This document shows positions 24,127 to 31,866 of a stretch of DNA of 40,563 bases, piece by piece. Made by a program: the position numbers and the translations under genes. The notes below the pieces were generated by a model. That model made no database searches and was not told where the DNA came from. It worked only from the letters and a program-made list of their open reading frames with translations. This stretch comes from Verrucolacustris sp044348085. GTDB lineage: Bacteria > Verrucomicrobiota > Verrucomicrobiia > Methylacidiphilales > Verrucolacustridaceae. The stretch is from NCBI GenBank assembly GCA_044348085.1, contig JBIKTM010000013.1, positions 1-40,563 on the forward strand. The letters run 5' to 3'. Position 1 is the first letter of the stretch. Each line of letters opens with the position of its first letter.

Positions 24127-25929
24127 TTAGTCTCCGAATGCCTTAAGAACTTGGAGAAAAGCTTCCTGGGGAATATTCACCTTCCCAAACTGCTTCATCC
24201 TCTTTTTCCCCTCTTTCTGTTTCTCTAAGAGTTTTCGTTTTCGCGAAATATCTCCTCCATAGCACTTTGCGATAACATTCTTTCCGAAGCTTTTCACGTC
24301 TTCCCTCGCCACGATCTTTCCCCCAATGGCCGCCTGAAGAGACACTTTGAACAACTGGGGTGGAATCACCTCCTTGAGTTTTGCCGTCAGCGCTCTACCC
24401 CGAGCCGGTGCTTTCTCGCGATGTACAATGCAGGAAAAAGCATCCATCGGTTCACCGTTCACCAAGATTTCCAGTTTAACTAAGTCATCCGCCCGATAGG
24501 CCCCGTGCTCATAGTCCATGGAACCATATCCGCGAGTAATGCTCTTAATCCGATCACTAAAATCGACCAAGATCTCGCTCAAAGGGATCTCAGTTGTAAG
24601 CATAACCCGTTTCGCATCCAAAGAATCGGTCTTGGTCACCTCGCCTCTTTTTTCCCGAACCATAGCCACCAAATCACCGATGTTCTCGTTGGGACAAAGC
24701 AAAAATACAGTCACCATGGGTTCTCGGATCTCTTCGATCACGCTGGGATCCGGGAGTTGAACAGGATTTTCAACAGAGAGGACTTTTCCACTGGTCAGTC
24801 GGACCTCGTAGATCACGCTTGGGTAAGTCGAAAGAACTTCCATTCCAAATTCTCGGGAGAGCCGCTCCTGGACGATCTCCATATGTAAAAGACCCAAAAA
24901 ACCGCATCGGAATCCATATCCTAAGGCGGGAGAACTTTCAGGAATAAAAACAAGGGAGGAGTCATTGACCTGTAGTTTTCCCAGAGCCAGCTTAAGTTTC
25001 TCAAAGTCATCCGTATTGATTGGATAAAGGCCCGAAAAAACCATCGGTTGGACTTTTCGAAAACCTGTGAGTGCCTCCTTTGCCGGATAGATCGCATTCG
25101 TAATTGTGTCTCCAATGTCGATTTCCGCGGTGGTTTTAAGGTTTGCGACAAGATATCCCGAGTCACCCGGTCCGAGTTTTTTTCCAATCGTCATTTTTGG
25201 GCTAAAGGTGCCCACTTCCTTCACCTCATATTTTCGACCACTTTGCATCAGCATAATCGGAGTCCCTGCCGTCAACTCTCCTGAAATCACTCGAACATAG
25301 GCAATGACGCCCCGAAAAGTGTCGAAAACACTATCAAAAACAAGAGCCTTGAGTTCCTTTCCGTCAGCACCTTTAGGTGCGGGGAGTCGGGCAACGATAG
25401 CCTCAAGAACATCTTCAATCCCCTGCCCTGTTTTTGCGCTGACCAAAATCGCCTCTTCCCCGGGAATCGTGAGGATCTCTTCTAGTTGTTTTTTGACTCC
25501 GGGTATGTCGGAACTTGGTAGGTCGATTTTATTGATAATCGGGATGAGCGTTAAACCCTCTTTGTTTGCCAGATGAACATTCGCCACGGTCTGGGCCTCG
25601 ACCCCTTGAGCAGCATCCACCACAAGAAGGGCACCCTCACATGCGGCAAGGGAACGAGAAACTTCATAGGAAAAATCCACATGCCCCGGAGTGTCGATAA
25701 GGTTCAATCGATAGGTTTTGCCGTTCTTTGCGGTATAATTGAGGGTCACGGGATGGGCTTTGATTGTGATTCCCCGTTCCCTCTCGAGATCCATCGAATC
25801 CAGCAACTGCGCTTGCATATCTCGCTCCGCGATTAGTCCAGTGACTTGAAGCAGGCGATCCGAAAGCGTGGTTTTGCCGTGGTCGACATGCGCAATGATA
25901 CAGAAATTACGAATGAGGCTGGGATCCAT
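24127..25929 (-). CDS. lepA: Elongation factor 4 (LepA)
   Basis: Ribosome-associated GTPase implicated in back-translocation or initiation/biogenesis. 600 residues, the standard length. G domain: AHVDHGKTTL (G1, 13-22), RGITIKAH (G2), DTPGHVDFSYEVSRSLAACEGA (G3 and following), NKIDLP (G4) and SAKTG (G5). Then domain II, the two EF-G-like domains and the LepA-specific C-terminal domain with GGDISRKRKLLEKQKEGKKRMK. Lies 21 bases after rpe and 4 before lepB on the same strand. Confidence 0.97.
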   Translation of the reverse strand: MDPSLIRNFCIIAHVDHGKTTLSDRLLQVTGLIAERDMQAQLLDSMDLERERGITIKAHPVTLNYTAKNGKTYRLNLIDTPGHVDFSYEVSRSLAACEGALLVVDAAQGVEAQTVANVHLANKEGLTLIPIINKIDLPSSDIPGVKKQLEEILTIPGEEAILVSAKTGQGIEDVLEAIVARLPAPKGADGKELKALVFDSVFDTFRGVIAYVRVISGELTAGTPIMLMQSGRKYEVKEVGTFSPKMTIGKKLGPGDSGYLVANLKTTAEIDIGDTITNAIYPAKEALTGFRKVQPMVFSGLYPINTDDFEKLKLALGKLQVNDSSLVFIPESSPALGYGFRCGFLGLLHMEIVQERLSREFGMEVLSTYPSVIYEVRLTSGKVLSVENPVQLPDPSVIEEIREPMVTVFLLCPNENIGDLVAMVREKRGEVTKTDSLDAKRVMLTTEIPLSEILVDFSDRIKSITRGYGSMDYEHGAYRADDLVKLEILVNGEPMDAFSCIVHREKAPARGRALTAKLKEVIPPQLFKVSLQAAIGGKIVAREDVKSFGKNVIAKCYGGDISRKRKLLEKQKEGKKRMKQFGKVNIPQEAFLQVLKAFGD

Positions 25930-25950
25930 AGAGAAAGACGAAAACAGGCT

Positions 25951-26637
25951 TCAGCCTGAAACATTTGCCGCTGTTGCAGCCGATCGCATTGCAGAGACCG
26001 CTTGGGTCAGGTCAGTTTGCGCAAACAGGAAAGATCCTGACACAAGGATATTTGCCCCCGAACCGACACACCGCGCTGCCGTTTCGTTATTAATTCCACC
26101 ATCCACAGTGATATCGACTTGGTAATTTTGACGTACAATCACTTCCCGAGCTTCACGAATTTTCGGCAAAACTTCAGCAAGGAAAGGCTGCCCCCCAAAG
26201 CCGGGATTTACTGTCATGCAAAGAAGTTGATCGCACAGGGGTAGCAATGGAATTGCGTGCTTGAGAAGCGTGGCAGGGTTGATTGCCAATCCAGTGCGAC
26301 AGCCTCTTTGGCGTATCGATTCCAAGGTGCGAGCCGATTGATGTCGTGCCTCAAGATGAATATTCAAACAGTCTGCCCCAGCATCAATAAACTCATTTGC
26401 ATAACGATCCGGCTGCTCAATCATGAGATGAACATCCAAAGTAGCCTCCCCCATGTAACGGCGCAGGGTTCGGACCATATTGACGCCAAAAGAAATATTA
26501 GGAACGAAGTGCCCGTCCATAATATCCACATGAACCCACTCTGCCCCGCTGGCCTTAATTCTCTCGGCTTCAGCCTCAATACGGCCCAGATCAGCCCCCA
26601 AAATAGAAGGTGCGATATAAATCGGTCGATTGGTCAC
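25951..26637 (-). CDS. rpe: Ribulose-phosphate 3-epimerase
   Basis: Interconverts ribulose 5-phosphate and xylulose 5-phosphate (pentose phosphate and Calvin routes). TIM barrel, 228 residues. Signatures: APSILGADLGRI at the N-terminus, HVDIMDGHFVPNISFG (metal-binding His and Asp), LDVHLMIEQPDRY, MTVNPGFGGQPF and VDGGINNETA (second catalytic Asp). Start is GTG with a clear AAGGAG Shine-Dalgarno 8 bases upstream, the best ribosome-binding site in this operon. The 152-base gap to gpsA holds a possible tiny ORF. Confidence 0.95.
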   Translation of the reverse strand: MTNRPIYIAPSILGADLGRIEAEAERIKASGAEWVHVDIMDGHFVPNISFGVNMVRTLRRYMGEATLDVHLMIEQPDRYANEFIDAGADCLNIHLEARHQSARTLESIRQRGCRTGLAINPATLLKHAIPLLPLCDQLLCMTVNPGFGGQPFLAEVLPKIREAREVIVRQNYQVDITVDGGINNETAARCVGSGANILVSGSFLFAQTDLTQAVSAMRSAATAANVSG

Positions 26638-26661
26638 AGAACACTCCTTCTTTGAGATAAT

Positions 26662-26748
26662 CTAGCACCACAGCCAAAGCCTGAAAGGCTTAGGAAGGGC
26701 CCTGGGAGTCCCGTGTGCGGGCAATGATACAGTTTCATATCCAGACAT
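26662..26748 (-). CDS. Possible 28-residue peptide in the gpsA-rpe gap
   Basis: Tentative. In the 152-base gap on the operon strand, an ATG at 26748 (a second ATG precedes it at 26751) follows the purine-rich GGGGAGGGA, a strong Shine-Dalgarno match at 5 bases' spacing. The frame runs for 28 codons to TAG and would give a Pro/Leu/Trp-rich peptide (MSGYETVSLPAHGTPRALPK, then PFRLWLWC). The 3' half contains the small hairpin AAGCCT-TTC-AGGCTT. It could be a leader peptide controlling rpe, or chance. Composition is not especially protein-like. Confidence 0.22.
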   Translation of the reverse strand: MSGYETVSLPAHGTPRALPKPFRLWLWC

Positions 26749-26789
26749 CATTCCCTCCCCGCCCCCTGCCGTCGAACAGTAATCTCTCT

Positions 26790-27686
26790 TTATTCTGTTT
26801 CTGATTTGGACCCACGATCTAAGAGAGCCAGTAACCCCTCTTTGGGCGACTTCTTTCCCTGCAAAACCTGAAACAGTTCCTGAGCAATCGGGGCTTCGAT
26901 CTTTTTACTTTCAAGAATTTTATGCAAAGCCTCCGTGGTGGGTACCCCCTCACAAACACCGTCCACGGATGCCAATGCCTCTGCCACTGTGTCGCCCACC
27001 CCTAGGCGTTCTCCTACGCGACGGTTTCTGCTGGAGCGACTGTAGGATGTTAGAATCAGGTCCCCTACTCCACTCAACCCCTGAACCGTTTCCTCCTGTG
27101 CACCAAAATGGACAGCCACACGGGTCATCTCCCTCAAGCTCCGCGTGGTTAAGCCAGCCAAACTATTTTCCCCTAATCCCAATCCCGCGCACATACCAGC
27201 CGCAAGGGCATACACATTTTTTAGCGCCCCTCCCCACTCCACTCCGATCAGGTCGATACTGCGATATACCCGAAGGGCGGGCCCATGGAGGGCTTTTTGG
27301 ACTAGCAGCGCGATGGACTCTTGCGTGGAAGCAGCAACCAAAGCAGTTGGCACTTTTTTGAGAATCTCCCCAGCCAGGCTAGGCCCTGACACCGCTGCAA
27401 GAGGCGATTGGGGATGGGTTTGGCTAAGGATTTCGCTCACTCGTTTTCCCGTAGCGATTTCAATCCCTTTAGAAAGGCTGACGATAGGCGTTTTCACTGG
27501 AAGCCCTTTTACGTTCTTAAGACACTGCCGCACCACTTGCGTAGGAAGCGCAATCCAAAGAAGATCCGTTTTCGATGGGATTTCGAAATCCCCCTTGTCC
27601 AGCCAGTGCACTAAATTTCCGTGCTCTTGTAGAGCCTGACCTATCGCCTGCCCCCAGGCCCCTTTTCCTAAAATGGTGTGGTTCAC
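26790..27686 (-). CDS. gpsA: Glycerol-3-phosphate dehydrogenase [NAD(P)+]
   Basis: Reduces dihydroxyacetone phosphate to sn-glycerol 3-phosphate, the backbone for phospholipids. 298 residues, at the short end for GpsA because the first strand-loop is compact: the nucleotide-binding motif is GKGAWGQAIG (residues 7-16), with Lys where many have Gly. Other signatures: SLSKGIE, VSGPSLAGEI, the catalytic-Lys region GGALKNVYALAAGM and GLGDL-like SGVGDLILTSYSRSSRNR. Start GTG overlaps the plsY stop (GTGA). Supplying substrate directly to PlsY explains the pairing. Confidence 0.95.
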   Translation of the reverse strand: MNHTILGKGAWGQAIGQALQEHGNLVHWLDKGDFEIPSKTDLLWIALPTQVVRQCLKNVKGLPVKTPIVSLSKGIEIATGKRVSEILSQTHPQSPLAAVSGPSLAGEILKKVPTALVAASTQESIALLVQKALHGPALRVYRSIDLIGVEWGGALKNVYALAAGMCAGLGLGENSLAGLTTRSLREMTRVAVHFGAQEETVQGLSGVGDLILTSYSRSSRNRRVGERLGVGDTVAEALASVDGVCEGVPTTEALHKILESKKIEAPIAQELFQVLQGKKSPKEGLLALLDRGSKSETE

Positions 27687-28285
27687 GGTTTCTCTGTTTT
27701 TACAAAACGGTTCTCTTTTCCTTGAAAAAGTCTCTTGAGGTTATCCCGATGTCGAAACCAAACCAGCACAGTCATCCCGATCGAGATCCACTGAAAGACT
27801 TTCTGCTCTGGCATAAGCCAGAAAACGAACAAGGGAAAAGCAGTTGCCGCACACAAGGAGGCTACCGAAACAGTTCGGCTCATTTGAAAAGTAAGGAACC
27901 AAATCAGTGCCACACCCAGGGCAACCCATGGCGCTAACCCGATGAGTATCCCCGCTGAAGTGGCTACGCCCTTGCCCCCTCGAAACCCAAGCCAGGGTGA
28001 AAAGACATGGCCCAACACCGCAAAAACCCCCACAGTGACAGACCAAGTCTCCGGTAAATTGCCAACACTTTGGGCCAGAGCGACCGCGATCCACCCTTTT
28101 CCTAGATCTAAAACAAACACAAAAATCCCCCACTTCTTTCCAAGGACACGACCGACATTGGTTGCTCCTGTATTTCCGCTTCCCTGGCTCCTTAAATCAA
28201 CTCCACGAACCAAGGCCAACCAGTGACCAAAGGGTAAAGACCCCAAGAAAAAGGCTGTCAGGACGTAAAAGACCGGGTTGTGCAT
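27683..28285 (-). CDS. plsY: Acyl-phosphate:glycerol-3-phosphate acyltransferase
   Basis: Integral membrane enzyme that acylates glycerol 3-phosphate at position 1 using acyl-phosphate. 200 residues, about five membrane helices. The three PlsY motifs are present: GSLPFGHWLA with the following RSQGSGNTGATNVGRVLG (motif 1), GHVFSPWLGFRGGKGVATSAG (motif 2) and a weaker third motif near the C-terminus (EQKVFQWISIGMTVLVWFRHRDN). First gene of the plsY-gpsA-rpe-lepA-lepB unit. The promoter should lie in the 96-base divergent gap to the TPR gene. Confidence 0.95.
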   Translation of the reverse strand: MHNPVFYVLTAFFLGSLPFGHWLALVRGVDLRSQGSGNTGATNVGRVLGKKWGIFVFVLDLGKGWIAVALAQSVGNLPETWSVTVGVFAVLGHVFSPWLGFRGGKGVATSAGILIGLAPWVALGVALIWFLTFQMSRTVSVASLCAATAFPLFVFWLMPEQKVFQWISIGMTVLVWFRHRDNLKRLFQGKENRFVKTEKP

Positions 28286-28381
28286 GGGAAGCGAGTTGGC
28301 CTAGTGAAACGAAAAGGGCAAGGAAAACCCCGCAAGAATTTCCGTTGGGTCAAAAGTCCTTTTGAGGTATTCTTTCCCGCT

Positions 28382-29761
28382 ATGCCAGAGATCACGTCTG
28401 CCCAATTGACGGGTTCCAACTTGGAAACCTTTCGAAAGGCCAAGGATGCGATGTCGCGGCAAAATCATGATTATGTGATCATGCTGATGCCTCCCGTTCT
28501 CGAAGCCAATCCCGGGCTTTTGGAGGGCCGTAAAATCCTACGGGCCAGCCAGATCGCAAAGGCAAAAAGCGCCTCAAAAATGGATAAAAGCATGGCCGCC
28601 GTTCGAATCGCCCCAGCTGTTATGCAGGCCAAATCAGCCGTTGGAAAATCTCTAGGTGCTGGTTTGGCGAAACTTGAAGAGGCTTTAACTCTCGACCCTT
28701 TCAGTCCTCAGGCGAATGGTGCCTTAGGGGAAATCGCGTTAGAAAACGATCTCCCGGGCACAGCGGTATTTGCTTTTGAGACAGTCCGATCGGGCAAACC
28801 GCAAGATACTCAAAATTTACACGGATTGGCTCGTGCCTTAATTGCCGCCAAGCAGATGGCTAAAGCCCGGGATATTTATCAAACTATCCTCGAGATTACA
28901 CCGAATGACGGGGCGGCATTAAAGGGTATGAAAGATGCCAGCGCTCTTGTCGCCACTCAGTCAGGTGGGTGGGAAAAGTCAGAAGATTTTCGTGATTCCC
29001 TCAAAAATAAGGATGAGAGCGCCGCACTTGAATCAGCCTCCAAAGTCGTAAAATCTGCAGAGGCGATTACGGAGCAGTTAACCCGTCTTCATGCTCAGTT
29101 CGAAAATGAACCGCAGAATGTGACGCTTGCGAAGCAGATAGCGGAGTTGTGCGAGGTTCAGGGGTCCTTGGATCATGCCCTCCAGTGGTTTCAATTTGCC
29201 CATGAGCTCACTCAAAAGACTGACCCTGCTCTTGAGAAAGCGGTCTTTCGGCTTCAGTGTGCCCTTCTCGATTCTGAGTTAGATCAGGCGAAAGCTGCTG
29301 GATCTGAGGAATCGGTTTGTGAAGAAATTATAGCTCGAAAGAAATCTGTTGTTCTGGAAGGGGCAAAGGAGCGGGTGAAGCGATATCCTAACGATCTTCA
29401 GTACAGGTTCGATTTAGGGGAAGCTCTCATTGATAATGGGCTTTATAAGGAAGCCGTTCCAGAACTTCAGCAGGCTCTCCGTCAGCCCTCGGTTCGGCAT
29501 CGGGCGCTGAATCTGCTTGGAGTTTCTTATCAGAAACGAAAAATGCTGGATCTTGCTGCGAAACAGTACGCTCTTGCTGCATCCGAAATTGTGGCAATGG
29601 ATCATGTTAAAAAAGACGCGATCTACTGTTTAGGAGTGATTCTTGAGGAAATGGGTAAAAAGGAGGAGGCCTTGGAGGAGTTCAAGAAAATCTACGAGGT
29701 GGACAGCCAGTTCCGGGACATTGCGGACCGAGTGGAAGCAGCGTATCAGCAGAGCGGTTGA
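28382..29761 (+). CDS. TPR-repeat protein of unknown function
   Basis: 459 residues from the ATG at 28382. The frame is open further up to 28280, but that stretch overlaps the plsY start and reads as basic non-protein-like sequence, so MPEITSAQLTGSNLETF is preferred. No signal peptide, so cytoplasmic. TPR-like helical pairs run through the protein, clearest at about 105-170 (LEEALTLDPFSPQANGALGE) and near the end (RFDLGEALIDNGLYKEAVPE, NLLGVSYQKRKMLDLAAKQY, AIYCLGVILEEMGKKEEALE). It probably acts as a scaffold; partner unknown. It ends just before the rnpB terminator, which is on the other strand. Confidence 0.85.
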   Translation: MPEITSAQLTGSNLETFRKAKDAMSRQNHDYVIMLMPPVLEANPGLLEGRKILRASQIAKAKSASKMDKSMAAVRIAPAVMQAKSAVGKSLGAGLAKLEEALTLDPFSPQANGALGEIALENDLPGTAVFAFETVRSGKPQDTQNLHGLARALIAAKQMAKARDIYQTILEITPNDGAALKGMKDASALVATQSGGWEKSEDFRDSLKNKDESAALESASKVVKSAEAITEQLTRLHAQFENEPQNVTLAKQIAELCEVQGSLDHALQWFQFAHELTQKTDPALEKAVFRLQCALLDSELDQAKAAGSEESVCEEIIARKKSVVLEGAKERVKRYPNDLQYRFDLGEALIDNGLYKEAVPELQQALRQPSVRHRALNLLGVSYQKRKMLDLAAKQYALAASEIVAMDHVKKDAIYCLGVILEEMGKKEEALEEFKKIYEVDSQFRDIADRVEAAYQQSG

Positions 29762-29766
29762 TCGAT

Positions 29767-29796
29767 AAAAGGCGAAGGCCGGATGGCCTTTTCGCC
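29767..29796 (-). terminator. Rho-independent terminator of rnpB
   Basis: On the minus strand the RNase P RNA is followed by GGCGAAAAGGCC-ATCC-GGCCTTCGCC and then TTTT. This is a GC-rich stem with a 2-base bulge, a 4-base loop and a short T-tract. A competing stem with the sequence just upstream (GGCCGGGTGGC with GGCCATCCGGCC) is also possible. On the plus strand the same hairpin has no T-tract after it. Confidence 0.7.
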
Positions 29797-29814
29797 ACCC
29801 GGCCCTCGTTCCTG

Positions 29815-30220
29815 TGGAATCCGTAAGCCGGATTCTGTGGTTCTTTAAGTTTCCTCAAAGAACTGGCAGCCATTTCTCTAACCCGCCCGAAGGCGAATTT
29901 CGGTTCCGTGTTGCCACTTCCCCGATGCGGCTCCAACCCGGGAGTGTCTCGCTTACGCAAGACGGGCGGATCACCCGTTCCCCCTGCTCGGCCTTGCACC
30001 ATCCGTGGTTTGTCATTCTCCTTGGTTGCCCAAGAAGCGGTGGGCTCTTACCCCGCCTTTTCACCCTTACCTAACTTGCGTTAGGCGGTATTTTTTCTGT
30101 GACACTTTCCGTCATCCTCAACTTGCGCTGAAGATGCCCCCAGCTTTCCTAGGGCGGATTATCCTGTGGTGTCCGGACTTTCCTCCCCCAGACAAGCTGG
30201 GGGCGACTGCCCTGATTCCA
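29815..30220 (-). ncRNA. rnpB: RNase P RNA (type A)
   Basis: Catalytic RNA that trims tRNA 5' ends. The conserved cores are present in order on the minus strand: GGGCAGTCGCC near the 5' end, GAGGAAAGTCCGGACACCAC (CR I), ACAGAAAAAATACCGCC, GGTGAAAAGGCGGGGTAAGA with GCCCACCG (P11-P12 region), AGAGAAATGGCTGCC (CR IV) and ACAGAATCCGGCTTACGG (CR V). The ends pair as P1: TGGAATC at the 5' end with GGATTCCA at the 3' end, which sets the boundaries to within a few bases. About 406 nt, a normal type A length. A promoter and a terminator flank it. Confidence 0.95.
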
Positions 30221-30226
30221 ATTAAG

Positions 30227-30254
30227 ATAGTAAGGGCTAAATTCTGTCTGACAA
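30227..30254 (-). promoter_or_regulatory. Probable sigma70-type promoter of rnpB
   Basis: Minus strand: -35 TTGTCA (30249-30254), 16-base spacer, -10 TACTAT (30227-30232). The 5' end of the predicted RNase P RNA lies 7 bases downstream of the -10, the expected distance to +1. The spacing agreement between an independently placed RNA end and the boxes is the main support. Confidence 0.6.
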
Positions 30255-30284
30255 CACCCGACCCGAGTCAAACTTTAACGAACA

Positions 30285-30485
30285 TTACTCCATCCAAATC
30301 AACGGGTTCCAAGAGCACAGTGCCATCCACTCGATCACCAGTAAAATAATGGCAGAAGGAATAAGAATGGTAAGTCCGAGACCTACTACAATGGGAAAAT
30401 GCGGTATGTCTTTGCGATGTTTCACAAGTTGGGCTCCCCCAGCAAGAACAGCAACAGCACCTAATGTCATGGAGGTTAAAATCAT
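30285..30485 (-). CDS. Small two-helix membrane protein, unknown function
   Basis: 66 residues with two hydrophobic segments: about 3-22 (LTSMTLGAVAVLAGGAQLV) and about 32-54 (IVVGLGLTILIPSAIILLVI), joined by a charged loop KHRKDIPH. This gives a helical hairpin in the membrane. It lies 54 bases downstream of the WG-repeat gene on the same strand and just before the rnpB promoter. No family recognised. The membrane-like composition argues for a real gene, but there is no strong ribosome-binding site; the second Met (codon 6) is an alternative start. Confidence 0.5.
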   Translation of the reverse strand: MILTSMTLGAVAVLAGGAQLVKHRKDIPHFPIVVGLGLTILIPSAIILLVIEWMALCSWNPLIWME

Positions 30486-30539
30486 GTACTTCTATCTAAC
30501 TACGAATCTGATCAAGACAAGGAAACTTCCCACCCCAGA

Positions 30540-31376
30540 TCAATCCAAAGGTTTCCCCTTGGTATCGATCATTCGAGACTGGTTTCCAACGCGAACGTGA
30601 GCCTTCCCATTATGAAAATCTGTTGCTTCATCAAACTCTGGAGCTATCGCAATTCCTCCTTTTGAATTGATATACCCAAACTTGCCTGCAATCCGGTCCT
30701 CCAGCTGAACACGAGCCAACCCCTCAGAAAATCCTCCTGCCCACGCATACTTTGAGTCAAAAGGGCTTTTGCCATCTGGCTGAATAAAAACCCAGGTCTT
30801 TTTATCTCCGGGGGGTCCACTTTTTTGAGCTGGAGCTAGACCCTCTGAAAAACCACCAACCTGATCGAAGTCAGGCTCGACCACGAGCTTTCCCTTGGCA
30901 TCTACAAAACCCCATTTGGATCCATCCTTAACAGCCCCATATCCCCCTTGAAAAGGTCGCGTCCAATCATACTCAGGCTCAATTGCCCATCTGCCTTGGC
31001 GATCGATATACCCAAACTTGCCCGTCAAGCGATCCCCCTCTGACGCAGGGGCCAGATTCTCCGAAAACTCGCCCGCCCAAGAAAAGCGGGGCGGTATTTT
31101 CCAGTTTCCAGTCGCATCAATATAGCCCCATTTATCCTTCTCCCGTGCCGCTGCCACATCACCATGAAAAGGCTTCACCTCAATAAATTTCGCCTCCACA
31201 GCCCAGGTCCCGTCTGGGGATAAAAATCCCCACTTCCCATTTTCACCCTTGGCTGGGGCAGGTCCTTTGGCGAAAAGAAGTTTCTCCGCCTCGTCTTGGC
31301 CCCGAGAAGTAAAAGTCGAACCCACAATCACTAGCCCCATGGTAAAGATAGAGACCCACTTCATCTCTATAGGCAT
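30540..31376 (-). CDS. Secreted WG-repeat protein
   Basis: About 278 residues, exported (MKWVSIFTMGLVIVGSTFTS is a signal peptide; a start four codons later, at 31364, is equally good, while the open frame upstream to 31400 begins with TTG). Six WG-type repeats follow, each a KWGF(I/V)D..G.W.IEP.F unit: GKWGFLSPDGTWAVEAKF, DKWGYIDATGNWKIPPRF, GKFGYIDRQGRWAIEPEY, SKWGFVDAKGKLVVEPDF, a degenerate fifth (KTWVFIQPDGKSPFDSKY) and GKFGYINSKGGIAIAPEF. Such repeats form beta-rich binding surfaces; ligand unknown. Probably cotranscribed with the small membrane protein downstream. Confidence 0.85.
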   Translation of the reverse strand: MPIEMKWVSIFTMGLVIVGSTFTSRGQDEAEKLLFAKGPAPAKGENGKWGFLSPDGTWAVEAKFIEVKPFHGDVAAAREKDKWGYIDATGNWKIPPRFSWAGEFSENLAPASEGDRLTGKFGYIDRQGRWAIEPEYDWTRPFQGGYGAVKDGSKWGFVDAKGKLVVEPDFDQVGGFSEGLAPAQKSGPPGDKKTWVFIQPDGKSPFDSKYAWAGGFSEGLARVQLEDRIAGKFGYINSKGGIAIAPEFDEATDFHNGKAHVRVGNQSRMIDTKGKPLD

Positions 31377-31442
31377 AGGATTAGAAAAAAAAGGGGTCAA
31401 GGCAGGGCTGGCACTTTATCCAGAACATCGGATAATGAACCA

Positions 31443-31763
31443 ATGACAACTCATCTCCTCCTACCCCTCCTCTGCCTACTCTCAATTTTATCCTTCCCCA
31501 TTTCTGCTCCTTCTCAAGACATCGGTTTTGAAGGTGGCGCTAGCCCGTATACACCCCAGCAACTTCACGAGCTTCTCGTGGGACAGAACAATATTGGGGT
31601 CATCAATTTCTTTGGGCGCACTCCCAACCATCAGCAGGGCTTCGACTGGATCTACAATCGTCTTCTTATCGAAATCCCGGAGCGCAACCAGTACTTCACA
31701 ACCGCTGTGGTATGCTTTTCACACGGTGACCATAGGGTATGGCAGGTGGTTTGTTATCCGTAA
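31443..31763 (+). CDS. Small secreted protein, unknown function
   Basis: 106 residues. N-terminal signal peptide (MTTHLLLPLLCLLSILSFPI plus SAPSQ) and a mature part of about 80 residues beginning DIGFEGGASPYTPQQLHELL. The Cys in the hydrophobic core (LLLPLLC) is not in a proper lipobox position. No family recognised. The tRNA-Val promoter overlaps its last codons. Divergent from the WG-repeat gene by 66 bases. No ribosome-binding site is evident, so confidence is moderate. Confidence 0.55.
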   Translation: MTTHLLLPLLCLLSILSFPISAPSQDIGFEGGASPYTPQQLHELLVGQNNIGVINFFGRTPNHQQGFDWIYNRLLIEIPERNQYFTTAVVCFSHGDHRVWQVVCYP

Positions 31764-31779
31764 GGTTTTCCACTACACT
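31751..31779 (+). promoter_or_regulatory. Probable sigma70-type promoter of tRNA-Val
   Basis: -35 TTGTTA (31751-31756), exactly 17-base spacer, -10 TACACT (31774-31779). The mature tRNA starts 16 bases after the -10, leaving a leader of about 9 bases for RNase P removal. The -35 box lies inside the last codons of the small secreted protein gene. Confidence 0.6.
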
Positions 31780-31794
31780 AAACCATGTTACTTC

Positions 31795-31866
31795 GCGCGC
31801 TTAGCTCAGCGGTAGAGCGGCTGCCTTACACGCAGTTGGTCGGAGGTTCAAATCCTTCAGCGCGCA
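31795..31866 (+). tRNA. tRNA-Val (anticodon TAC)
   Basis: Complete 72-base cloverleaf. Acceptor stem GCGCGCT/AGCGCGC (7 pairs), D arm GCTC-AGCGGTA-GAGC, anticodon arm GCTGC-CTTACAC-GCAGT with anticodon TAC, 5-base variable loop TGGTC, T arm GGAGG-TTCAAAT-CCTTC with one G-U pair, discriminator A. CCA is not encoded (TTC follows). The coding sequence of the next gene begins at or inside its 3' end. Confidence 0.96.

Noticed and set aside
31785..31787. ATG 31785 as the nfeD start
   Set aside because: It lies at or before the predicted +1 of the tRNA promoter and would make the protein read the whole tRNA, a common false translation of tRNA genes.
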